The translations under genes and the position numbers were made by a program. The notes under the pieces were generated by a model. That model made no database searches, was not told the DNA's origin, and saw only the letters and a program-made list of their open reading frames with translations. From positions 2,281,001 to 2,345,000 of the forward strand of contig NC_061790.1 of NCBI RefSeq assembly GCF_022458985.1: 64,000 nt of DNA. The letters run 5' to 3'. Shown one piece after another: positions 10,765 through 21,600 of this stretch. The DNA is from Mugil cephalus. Its lineage: Eukaryota > Chordata > Actinopteri > Mugiliformes > Mugilidae. Every line of letters starts with the position of its first letter. The stretch's first letter is position 1.

Positions 10765-11258
10765 ATGCCTGTAAACTCACACTGGGCTCAAACACAGAAC
10801 ACCGGCAGGTATCTGACCCATTTTACATCCTTCCAGAGACCTTGTACCACTCTCACATTCTGTGTAGAGATGCAGTGACCGATCGCTGTTACTGGGAGGT
10901 TGTGTGTAATGGAGAGGTCCTCGTAGCAGTGACTTCAGAGGGAGAAACAATGAAAGGCAGCGGAAATGATGAAGACTCTTGGTTTGGGAGGAACAGTCAG
11001 TCCTGGAGTCTGCAGTGCTCTGGGAGTGGTTACTCTGTCTGGCACAACAAGGAAATGATAGAGCTTCCATTCTATTCTTCCTCTGTATCTAGCAGAGTAG
11101 GAGTGTATGTGAACTACTCTGGTGGAACCATCTCCTTCTACGAAGTTTTCAATGACAAACTGTTTCCGCTTCACACCTTCTACTCCACCTTCACTGAACC
11201 TCTCTACCCTGGATTTGCATTTGGACACAACTCCTATATGTCTTTTTGTGATTTGTAG
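10765..11258 (+). CDS. NLRC3-like: Gene A PRY-SPRY (B30.2) terminal exon
   Basis: Opens ACKLTLGSNTEHRQVSDP. It continues with the SPRY hallmarks DRCYWEVVCNGEVLVAV, the QSWSLQCSGSGYSVWHNK core, [18 protein letters not shown] and the terminal LYPGFAFG, stopping at TAG 11256-11258. It is 36 nt shorter than the 530-nt exons of B and C, with the loss in the PRY segment. B30.2 domains bind protein or peptide ligands. The ligand here is unknown. Confidence 0.85.
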
Positions 11259-11344
11259 ACAAATATTCACGATGCTCACTGCATTCAATCTCCTTTTGAA
11301 CCTGCAGTCTTATATTGTATAACCTTATTAGAGAAAATGCCCTT

Positions 11345-11812
11345 GTAAAAATTGGTTTGCGGGGCCTATCCCAGCTGTCATCAGGCAAGAGGCAGGGTAC
11401 ACTCTGAACAGGTCTCCAGTCTATCGCAGGGCTAACACAGAGACAAACAACCATTCACACTCATACCTAGGGTCAATTTAGAGTCACCAATCAGCCTAAT
11501 GAGCATGTCTTTGGAGGAGGGAGGAAACTGGAGTACCCAGAGTAAACCCATGCAGACACATGGACACCATGCAAACTTCACCCAAGCTGGCCTTGAATCC
11601 AGACCTTCTCGCCTTTCTCTGGCCTTCAGCACAACACATACAGATGTCATCTGTGAACTTGGATACATTTCATAATATTATCCTATTTGTTTTTTTTTTT
11701 TTTTTGTTTTGTTTTTTTTGTGTAAATCCAGTCGACTTATGGCCAACCATGTGTTACTGAGGTCACAGTGACCTTTACCCATCAAATTCTAGCCAGAACG
11801 GCCCGAGCTGGA
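11345..11812 (-). repeat. Inverted copy of gene A N-terminal intron sequence
   Basis: Read on the minus strand, this segment follows gene A intron order: ctagaatttgatg, ggtcactgtgacctcagtaa and ttggccataa, then aaatgtatccaag, the truncated repeat exon (gaaggccagagaaag) and the same SINE starting gcgagaaggtctgg. The closest counterpart is 4180-5040. The shared exon/SINE junction shows it arose by inverted duplication after the SINE inserted. A poly-T run lies at 11690-11720. Confidence 0.65.
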
Positions 11813-11954
11813 GTCAAACACACCACTGTGCTGCCCCCTAAAAATCAACAATAACATAAAAAATGTCATCGCAACTTCAAATGTAGAATGGGAGGTCAAG
11901 GCTTCAGCTATCAGTTGGGGTTCAGGAACCATTGATTAGTTATCCAAAAGGAAT

Positions 11955-12700
11955 TTAAATCTGTGCTCATCTGAGTAGTTTCTTCAGTTCTAAGGGACTA
12001 AAAGTTCAGGTTTCAATAGGAGACTGTGGGTAAAACCATCAGAAACTTGCTTGTCATCTTGACGGTTGGATATGGTTGGATTGTTAAGGTTTCCTGGCAG
12101 AACCAACCTCAAGTCTGCGTGTTACTCGACCTGTGTCTGACCACCATCTTTTTCCAGTTTAATGGAGGATTCTAGAGGCAAGAACACTGCTGTGCAATGG
12201 GGTCAAAGATCATGGCTAATCTACATGGAGCAGGTAGAGACAAGAGCCCTGAACTAGTTCACAGGATCCACACCCACCCACTGGTTCAGGTATGTGGGCG
12301 GCACGTTGATCAAGATCAAGACAAAGGAGGTGGAATCTTTCACACAACACATTAATGCAGAGAAGAGCAACATCAAGTTCACCCAGGACATCAGCGGGGA
12401 TAGTTTGACCTTCTTGGACTCTTTGGTGCACCTCAACCCAAGCCTCAACATTCAAAAGTATATATGAAACCCACTCACACAGACCAGCATTTATTATTTG
12501 ATTCCCTCCACCCCGTGGAACACAAGCTAGGAGTCGGACAGACTACATCTCCCTGTGTCACTGTTGGTGGGAGTTAGTTGCACTACTTTCTGGTTCTGAA
12601 ACAAGTCAAGCAAGATTCTGATGGTTTTACCCACAGAGTTTTCTATTTAAACCTCAACTTCCCACCAGTCTCTTAGAACTGAAAAAGCTACTTGGATGAA
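11955..12700 (+). mobile_element. Penelope-like element fragment with inverted ends
   Basis: At about 12270-12460 the plus strand encodes IKIKTKEVESFTQHINAEKS, NIKFTQDISGDSLTFLD and, after a frameshift, KPTHTDQH-LFDS-HPVEHKLG. This pattern is characteristic of fish Penelope-like reverse transcriptases. The usual YVDD aspartates are lost (RYVGG). A ~100-nt segment at 11960-12056 recurs in inverted orientation at 12600-12700 (ttagaactgaagaa... and gatggttttacccacag), as expected of Penelope pseudo-LTRs. Confidence 0.6.
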
Positions 12701-12854
12701 ACATGTTCTCTAATCTCTACAAGTCCAGTTACCTCTTGGATATAAATCATGACCTGGACAACTGAGAACCTTCACACACATCCCTTAGTTATGCTGCTTT
12801 AGGCCTAGACTTCCCGTGATGCAATAAAAAAGCTGAACACACGCATGTGTGTTC

Positions 12855-13160
12855 TACTACTGTATAGATGTTATTAACTGCATGTTCCTCTCTTCTCTCT
12901 TTTCCTCTTTCCCTACTTGGCCGGCCTCCAGCAGATGGTTTCCTCCATATTAATTTAAGATCTGCTCGAGTTTTTTTTTTTTTTTTTTTTTTTTTTTGTA
13001 GTTGTTGTTGTTGTTGTTTTTTTTTTTTTTTTTTAAATCCCTGGCCACCGTCTCCTTATCATTTGCACTGGGAGTTTCAGTCTCTGGGTTCTGTAAAGTG
13101 TCTTGAGACAATGTGAATATGAATTGATGTTGTATAAATAAAATTGAAATGATGAACTGT
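12855..13160 (+). repeat. Interspersed repeat with poly-T core and AATAAA tail
   Basis: Segments ccagcagatggtttcctcc, gggagtttcagtctctgggt and gtcttgagacaatgtgaat, then tataaataaaattgaaatga, match a common teleost repeat 3' end. The internal run at 12971-13034 is poly-T interrupted by (GTT)n. Confidence 0.5.
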
Positions 13161-13427
13161 TGACCCTGAAGAAGGAATTCATCACAATAAAAATATCAGT
13201 GTATATTAACTCAGTAACTGAAATTAACTTGTAAACACAAATATTTAATATTCTATGTATGTACAGATATGTAATATCACTTTCCTGAATAGATAAATTG
13301 TGTAAAAATTTGCTGTGAGGTTTTGAGTGTTTTTATGCACAAATACTTTTAAGCAACTTTACATTTTTACATAAAGTAGGTCACACCAGTAATTAAACAC
13401 CATGATGAGGAGGAGGAAATGAAGACA
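13161..13427. other. Gene A/B intergenic, nothing recognised
   Basis: AT-rich sequence with no coding potential seen. It directly precedes the gene B promoter block. Confidence 0.4.
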
Positions 13428-13580
13428 GAGGAAGTGAAATTGCCTGACAAAGACGGTGCATTTGTTTTGGAGTTACTCTGTAGTTATAACGCATATATAA
13501 GGCATCGGGACAACTGGTCTCACAGAACCCAGGAACCAAGAAAAACAGTGAATTCTGTAGATGACATCTGAAGAGTCTGG
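13428..13580 (+). promoter_or_regulatory. NLRC3-like: Gene B promoter and 5' UTR exon (B/C type)
   Basis: The block gaggaagtgaaattgcctga at 13428 contains GGAAGTGAAA, a perfect match to the Ets-IRF composite element (GGAANNGAAA). A TATA-like catatataa lies at 13492-13500, followed by cagaacccaggaaccaag and a donor gtaagt at 13581. The whole arrangement, apart from the TATA box, is repeated upstream of gene C at 31104-31247. I infer initiation about 25-30 nt after the TATA and an untranslated first exon ending at 13580. Confidence 0.55.
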
Positions 13581-14438
13581 GTAAGTAAAATATGAAAAGC
13601 AATGTAAGAACTGAAGTATGAGATACTGAACTGGTTCTGGTTGTAAGTAAGTAACTGAAAGTATTTCTCAAAACCATATCTTTATGAAGGATTTGTTGCC
13701 TACATTTTACAGTTAAAATGGGGGGAAAAAATGAAAACTACAGATAATTTAAAAATGTTCAACATTTATTCTGTCTTGTAAGTACTTGGAGCTTCGTTAC
13801 ATTTGCTTTTACTTTCATTGTTTTTGTCTTGTTTCTTTTCTTTTCTTTTTTCTTTTTTTTTTTTTTTTAATTGGGGTGTTGCAGTTCAATTGAATCACTC
13901 AAATAAATTTGACCAGAACAAACAAACCATTAATTAACTAGATTGATCTTTGACAATTCAGTCATTCTGAGAAGGTTTTACATGGTAAAAACCAATGGGA
14001 AGACCTAAAGAATGGACGATTGGACTAGTATTACATGGAAAAGAGCCCCCTTTCTGTCTCTCTCAGACAACGAATTCTTACCAGAGTATTATATGGGACA
14101 AACAATGATTGCTTAATGCAGTCTGTTTCACTGCAAATACCTTAAATCATGAGACACATGTTTCAGTTCCCTTTTAAATCATGTGAAAGAACGAGGGAAT
14201 GTTCTCACTTCTTGAAATTTGAGGTCCGTTTCAATAGAGTCAACAGTTTCATAACATATACTGTATATATAATATAAATATACATCAGCAGTTTTCACCG
14301 TTTTTGCTTCCTAGGATCAACACTAAAGCTATGCACATTAACATTAACATTAGTACATGTCAATACTAATGTACATGTAAATGTTACTAAAATACTTGTA
14401 GATTTAAGGGTGAAATAGTATGAGGAACAACTCTGGAT
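13581..14438 (+). other. Gene B 5' UTR intron, first part
   Basis: AT-rich, with a poly-T run at 13850-13868. Much of it is alignable with the gene C 5' intron (31248-31800), as in tgcagttca-ttgaatcactca and the catgtgaaagaac segment. I see no separate element. Confidence 0.45.
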
Positions 14439-14459
14439 TTGAAGTGTAAAGGAGCACTG

Positions 14460-14665
14460 TTTAAAAGTACCGTTGTCAGATCAAGGCAGAGGGTTAGAAG
14501 GATAGTGGGGGACCCATCACACCCTGCTCACTCCCTGTTCAGAGCACTCCCGTCAGGTCGCAGGTTCAGGTCCATCAGGACTAGAACCACCAGATACCTA
14601 CGCAGTTTTGTTCCCCAGGCCTTCTCCCTTTTGAACGAACCCTCCCAAACCACTACCGCCGACCA
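14460..14665 (+). mobile_element. LINE ORF2 C-terminal fragment
   Basis: The open frame encodes RRIVGDPSHPAHSLFRALPS, GRRFRSIRTRTTRYLRSFVP and QAFSLLN, the typical last residues of a non-LTR retrotransposon ORF2. No reverse transcriptase domain is attached. It is absent from the matching intron of gene C. Confidence 0.55.
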
Positions 14666-14829
14666 TTCCCAAAGACATTTAAAACAGTAGAACACACCCC
14701 CCAGTTCTGCATGCATCATCCACAGCAACAGCCATCTCTTGCCTGTATTTAATACGATCATTACTCGCTGTATATCTCCAGTCTAAGGTAACAGTCCAGC
14801 TCTAAACCACAGCCACACGAGACTGTGGT

Positions 14830-15385
14830 TTGTAGAACTATTGAACTGACAAGTGTTTCTGTTACTTTGAGGAATACAGTAGGAACTGAACAGGAACTTC
14901 ACATGTAATTTTGGAAGCATTCATCTAAAAACAGGAATCATGAAATGCATGATATAAAATAACTACTTACTAAATAACTTCTGTCTCTATATTTTACTTT
15001 GTTGTTTAAATCACTTTTGCTTTTGTAGTATATGGTCTTGTTGTTTTTCTCTTGTGTCCCTCTTCCTGTGTCTTTTTCTTGTTTGGGGAATGTGTACAAA
15101 GTTTAAAGGTTAAAAGCTTATTTACCAGATGTTAGCTCGTAAAAATAACTAGACATAAAGAGAGAAGTTTTCTTTGTTTATGAACGGGGGTTCTTGGGGA
15201 TGAGAACCGTATACAAGGAGACTGTAGGAGCTGAACAGGAGAGGGAATTCGGTGATTGTCCAGAAGCTCTCTCAGATTTGGCAAGAGTTTTTAACATTGT
15301 TCTTTCTTGTAATAAACCTTTTTAAATGCAAAAGAAGACTTGTCAGTGGTGATCACTTCTTTCTTCAGCACATCAATATACAACA
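14830..15385 (+). mobile_element. Possible solo LTR fragment
   Basis: The end of this stretch has cttgtaataaacctttttaa followed by gacttgtcagtggtgatcac, which looks like a polyadenylation signal and R/U5 region of a retroviral LTR. I could not define both ends or a target duplication, so this is tentative. Confidence 0.25.
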
Positions 15386-15556
15386 CTTTCAATGTAAAAT
15401 AAGACAATACTGGTGATACTGTCATTTAATAACTTACTAAGTCATTGCAAATGGTCAACTACTGCTTGGTCTTATGTTTATGTTTAATTGATGTTTTAGT
15501 CTTGCAGTTTGGCATCCATCCATTAGTATAGAATGACGTGTTGTGTTTGTGTTAAG

Positions 15557-15625
15557 GTGTCGGCTCTGTCATGGATCAGAGTGAGGACAGAGAGGACAGA
15601 CTCTCTGTTTATAAACCTATACATT
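15557..15625 (+). pseudogene. Gene B start exon, disrupted
   Basis: ATG 15571 reads [13 protein letters not shown], then diverges from the family at about 15605 and stops at 15625. The donor and last ~55 coding bases are replaced by 15605-15838, an unrelated ~230-nt segment. Normal intron sequence resumes at about 15839 (agtctctctagtctc). Confidence 0.7.
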
Positions 15626-18600
15626 GATTGTTGGTTGAAATGCACTTATTGAAGTGTATTCACAGATCCCATCACTTCTTACCTGCTGTTGGCTAGGTTA
15701 GTTAGCTGGTGTCTTCTTGTTGGTTGCTGACTGTAAGCCCGCTGGTTGGCTTTTCAGTTGGACTGGGCTTCTAAATGTGTTTTGCCTCAGATCATGGCAC
15801 AAGGGATTGTAACATCTTATCCTGTGTATTTATGAATGCAAAGTCTCTCTAGTCTCTTCAGAAAAAGTCAAACATCTGTATGTGTTGTGTTGAAGGCCAG
15901 AGAAACAGGAGAGGATGGACTCTCCTACACCCAGCTGTGTGTCCATGAAGAGTGACTGGTCCATGGGGTTACCACTTGAATTTAAAGGACAACATTCTTC
16001 TGAAACTAAGTAAGTCAAAGGGCTTTTATTTATTTTATTTCTGTCTTCCCTTACATAAGGCTCATTATGCTTAGGGATTTTTTTTCAAATTTGTCACAAA
16101 CATCCAGTTAGATTTTGGCCATAACTAACAATAATTTTAAGCAATCTAAAATATGATAGGAGAATGAAATTAATCCAGGGACTGTAACTGTACATTGTTC
16201 TTCATTACTGAGTTCAGTATTCAAATCATTTCAGTTTGACCATTAACAATTAAGCATCTGTATGTGTTGTGTTGAAGGCCAGAGAAACAGGAGAGGACAG
16301 ACTCTCCTACACCCAGCTGTGTGTCCATGAAGAGTGACTGGTCCATGGGGCTACCATTTCAATTTAAAGGACAATGTTCTTCTGAAACTAAGTAAGTCAA
16401 AAGGCATAAACAGCAGAATGAAATTAATCCAGGGACGATAACTGTTCATTGTTCTTCATTACAGAGTTCAGCATTCAAATAATTTTAGTTTCATCAATAA
16501 TAATTAAACATTTGTATGTATTGTGTTAAAGGCCAGAGAAACAGGAGAGGACGGATTCTCCTACACCCAGCTGTGTGTCCATGAAGAGTGACTGGTCCAT
16601 GGGGCTACCACTTGAATTTAAAGGACAACGTTTTTCTGAAACTAAGTAAGTCAAAGGGCATTTATTTATTTATTTTATTTCTGTCTTCCCTTACATAAGG
16701 CTCATTATGCTTAGAGATTTTTTTTCAAATTTGTCACAAACACCCACTTGGATTTTGGCCATAACTCACAATAATTTAAAGCAATCTAAAATATGATAGG
16801 AGAATGAAATTAATCCAGGGACTGTAACTGTACATTGTTCTTCATTACAGAGTTCAGCATTCAAATAATTTTAGTTTCATCAATAATAATTAAACATTTG
16901 TATGTGTTGTGTTGAAGGCCAGAGAAACATGAGAGGACGGACTCTCCTACACCCAGCTGTGTGTCCATGAAGAGTGACTCATTCAAGACTGAACCTGTCT
17001 CTTTTGAAAAGAAAAATGCTTCAGAAACTAAGTAAGTCAACCTAATTCAATAACAGTTTTTAAGTCTTATTTAATTCAAGATGACTCACATAAAGGTATT
17101 ATTTCTGTCTGTCAAATTGTACACGCCATGGGAAGGATTTTTATACAAATACTAATAAATCTGATGCCTCAGAGAAAGTGAAGTGGTCCAGAACAGTAAA
17201 AGAGGTCAGAATCATGGCTCATTCCATTCCACCCACCACAGCATAGAAACTGCACTAATGACCTTCTCCCTCAGTCTTCTGTACCTGAAAAGAATATGTC
17301 TCCCAGAGTCACTCCAAATCATATCCACATACAATCAGTCTGGTAGACACACATAATAGAATAGAATAGAATCTGTTTTTTATTTGTACACAATGGGGAA
17401 ATTGCCCTTTGTAACAGCATACATAATACAGAAAAGTAACAAGAATAAAGAGTGGACTGTGTAAAAGAGAAATAATGAATTAAAAAAAATAGAACAAAGA
17501 ATATACAAGTATTGGCATATATACAAAAAGTAACGAATTGCAACAAAAAGTAATTGGATTGTATGACAAGTATTGAATGACAAACCTTAAGTATTTTGTA
17601 GTAGTATATTGCACAGGATTGTACACAGTATGAGGTAAGTAATGAATTGCAACAGAAACTAATTTTATTGTAACATAAAGTATAAAAATACAACATGAGA
17701 AATATATGTACATAAATTGTGAATTGTCTCAAGCAGCTCAAGAGCACACAATGGATGTTCTAGGTGATCAGAGCAGAGCTTTCGTGAAACAAACAAACAC
17801 ACAAACAAAACAAACATAATCATCCCCCCAATCATTGTGTTCTACAACAGAGGTCTTCAAGAGGGGGTCCACAACCCCTAGGAAGTTTGCAGAGGTACTG
17901 CAGACGGTTGTGAAAGTTGAGGTTGATTCGACATTGTTTTACATTTTGTCAGAAATGCACACACTCAACGACACACAGGACCTCTCTTAACCTGGCCACC
18001 GATTCACTCACAGCAGACAAGTCTGGACCCGTGCCTCCAAGCCTCCAAGCCTACTAACCCTAACCATAACCCTAACCCTAACCCAAAAAGGAGAATCTGT
18101 GACAATCACAGCTCTGTCAGGTTACCCATGATTGACTAAGAACCTATTGAGTCTTCAGCTGACTAAAATCCCAGAATGTAGGACACATACTACAATATTA
18201 TTTAAATAGAAGACATTTTTGGAAAAAACAAACATTTAAAACATTTAAAAAAAACAACATTTACTTCGCCCACTAGTCTTCTTATAATCATTTTTGCAAC
18301 TTATTCATAACTAAACCAACTACTGAGGCCAGTATATTATTATGCCAAGTGTATAGACACTGTTAGGAGCCAAAAGGTCATTATGACTGGAAAAACGTTG
18401 TCTGGTCTGACAAGTCTGTATCCGTTCTATCAACAGTTCAGGCTGGCGGTGGTGCTGTAATGGTGTGGGGGCTATTTTCTTGACACACTTTGAGCTCCTT
18501 AGTACAAACTGAGCGTGGTTTAAATGCCATTGCCTACCTGGGTATTGTTGCTGACCATCCCTTTATGACCACAGCGTACCATCTTCTGACGGCTACTTCC

Positions 18601-21600
18601 AGCAGGATAATGCACCATGTCACAAAGCTCATATCATACCAAAAGCCCACAGAGACTCTAGGACATCCAAAAATCCTGATGAGAGTGCGTAAACATGAGC
18701 ATATTACCCCCATCTTCCACTCACTCCACTGGATTCATGTTTCCACCAGGATCGAGTACAAGGTTTCCCTCCTCACCCACCAATGCATCTATGGACATGC
18801 CCCATCCTACCTCAAAGAACTTCTTTGAGTGAAAGAACAAGGGACCCTCAAAATCACACCACTTTCCCTCTGCTCCACTCACTCAAACCTCCTCCATATA
18901 CCCAGAACCAGACTTAAGACCATGGGAGATAGGGCCTACTGTTCTGTTGCCCCATGTTTGTGGAAAGCTCTCCCTGACACCTTGAGGGCACCACAACCCA
19001 CTGACTGTTTCAAAAAGGGTCTTAAGACATTTCTCTTTAGCAGAACTTTTGATTCTCCATCTAAGACGTTTTAAACGTTTTAAACCTTCTTATCTTGTTT
19101 TTTTTTCTTTGTTTTCTTTTTTTATTCTGTAGCCCTTTGAGATCCTTTGATGAAAAGGGCATTATAAATAAAATGTGTCATTATTTATTATTTATCATCT
19201 CAAACTGGTTTCTTGAGCATGACAATGAGTTCACTGTACTCCAATGGCCTCCACAGTCACCAGTTGCAATAAAGCACCTTTGGGATGTGGTAGAACAGGA
19301 GATTCTCATCATAGATGTGAAGCCGATAAATCTGCTGCAACTGTGTGATGTTATCATGTCAATATGGACCAAAATCTCTGAGGAATGTTTCAAACACCTT
19401 GTTGGATGACCATGAAGAATTAAGGCAGTTCGGAAGGTAAAATGGGGTCCAACCTTTTAGATAGCACTATATTTCCTTTTTATTAATTACTATATAATTT
19501 TGTTTGCAGGGTTCAGCAGAGTGCAGAGGATCCCAGGGTTCAGTCTACTCAGGAGCAACAAATGCATCTGGACTCTATATTTATGGTGTGTATAAAACCA
19601 GCTGCTAAACAACAAGCTACACTTTGAGCATCTATCCATCAATATCATAAATAAGTGCGTAGATAAGGGGCAGCCTTTGTAGAGTCCAAAACCCAGTGTA
19701 AACATGTTTGACTCAGTGCCATGGATATGGACACAGATGTCTCTTAGGTTATACACAGACAAGATAGCTTGTAACAGCTGCCCAAAGGATGTAAGCCTTC
19801 CACAAGTTTGTTGGACTGTCTTGTCAACAAAGCCTGTTAGACCCCGGACAGGTCTCCAGCCTGTCAAAGGCCTGAGAACAAATAGTATAATCTCAAATTT
19901 GATTTGAGATACAAGGAATGTTATAGGAAAGCACAAATACTTATTCATCAATATTTCTTACCTTTTCATGTCATTAATTATTCCCATATTGTTTCATTTA
20001 TTTTCATTTCTAAACCATTGTGTTTAATAATTCGCTGGACTTTCTTGACACAGACTAAAGTTAATATTGACAGTGGCCCAATGGAAAGGTAACTATTTAG
20101 GTTTCTTTGTGTGCGCGTGTGTGTGATCTGATGGCCATCGCAGACCTATTCTATAAGGCTTGAGCTGTAAAACTAAATAAAATTGTGTCTGTGTCAAAAC
20201 TAACTGACAGGTCCACATATATTTGGACTTTTACACAAGTTTTGTTATGTTACCTGTTTACCAAAACATACGGGCTTAAAGTGCCGACTCCTAGCTGTAA
20301 TTTGAGGGTGTTTACATCAAATTTGGAGGAAGAGTTTAGGAACTAAAACGCTGTAATATGTGATTGCCTTTCTTTCAATGACTAAAAGTACAGTTGACTC
20401 AAGAGCTATTACATGGGCTGTTTGGGCTATTCCCTAGTTAATGCATCATCATTTAAGTAAGATCTCAGTGAAAGTACGACAGACCATCCTTAGGCTGAAA
20501 AAAGACCAAATCTGTTGGAGAGATAGGTGAAATATTAGGAGTGGCCAAATTTCGAGAAAAATAGAGCACAGGGAGTGCATTTCAGCTGCATGACACAAAA
20601 ATTAAGGCACAAACAAACAACACCTGAAGACAACTGAAGACCGGGCAACAATCACAAAGGAGGAGACCCAGCGTTTGGTGATGTAAATTGGTTCCACACT
20701 TCAGGCACCTGTGATGGGTTCTCAACAATACATGAAAATAACATTTTAATCATGGTTATATGAATTTGTGAAATTACTTCTGAGCCCCTTAAATGAGGAG
20801 ACTTTATTTGATTCCTTAACGTTTCATAGGATATTTTCATTGAACTACTTGAATTAAACCTAAAAGTATTGCATTACAGTTGTCTCATTTCACGTCAATT
20901 TAGTGGCATACAGAGCCCAAATCATGATGATTGTGTCACTGTCCAAATATTTCTGGGCCTTACTGTATGTGGACATAACTATAAAACTGATTTTAATATG
21001 TTGTTCCAGATTCTTAAAGAGAACATTGTCAGCTTTGTGACCGATGAGTTGAAGAATTTTCAGCATCTTCTGAGTCTGGACCAAGAAACCTTAAAGAGCC
21101 AGAGGGAGAAAGACGAGGTGGATGGTGAAGAGAAAGGACAGAGGAGCATCATCAGAAAGGCTTTTCTGAACATCACCCTGCACTACATGAGGAAAATAAA
21201 ACAAGAGGAGCTGGCTGACTGTCTGCTGAGTAGTAAGAGACTTTGACTTTGACTTTTCCATTTAATTTCCTGTGTTATTTATATACAGTACACTATGCCT
21301 TTTTCTACATTTCTACATAAAAATGACTCAGCGGAAGAATGAAACAACCGAAACTGAAATATTAAACTTGTGTATTTTGGAAAATTTATTAGTACAATTT
21401 TGAACAAAATCTTAGGACCGGTGAAAAATGTGTAAATGAGTATTTACATTTTGTGCTGATGGATCATAACCAGGTTGTAAGTAAAGCTTCAGAATGTATG
21501 CAAAAAGGAAACTGTCCTTGACAATGATTGGCATCATTGATGGAACAGTGATTTCTGAACTCTACCAGTGAACTCTAAAAGAAAATGGCACAACATGAGT

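Larger units (their letters stand above)
3738..11258 (+). pseudogene. NLRC3-like: Gene A: NLRC3-like NLR, frameshifted in the NACHT exon
   Basis: Complete exon set of a fish NLR-C gene: start exon, two repeat exons plus one destroyed by a SINE, 64-nt exon, 223-nt helical exon, FISNA-NACHT exon, two LRR exons, 47-nt exon and B30.2 exon. All junctions are GT..AG and phase-compatible. The product would be a cytosolic STAND-class ATPase. The large exon is 1800 nt, whereas the intact paralogues measure 1804, 1798 and 1801 nt, lengths that differ only by multiples of 3. One base is missing near 9094, in the winged-helix region, and translation stops at 9111-9113. The second half (9149 onward) is fully open in the shifted frame and all other exons are open, so the lesion is recent or a sequencing error. 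The B30.2 exon is 36 nt shorter than in B and C, with the loss in the PRY part. Confidence 0.8.

Noticed and set aside
11955..12700. Hammerhead ribozyme in the Penelope ends
   Set aside because: Only fragments such as ggatgaaac are visible. The full conserved core could not be assembled by eye.
15896..17031. Regularly spaced direct repeats resembling a CRISPR array
   Set aside because: The repeats are 114-nt coding exons with splice sites, and the genome is vertebrate.
17319..17747. 142-codon minus-strand frame rich in F, Y, C and L
   Set aside because: AT-rich interspersed repeat translated by chance. Two other frames over the same DNA are equally open.
18053..18084. Telomere or chromosome end
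   Set aside because: The tract is short, impure and embedded in a dispersed repeat with genes on both sides.
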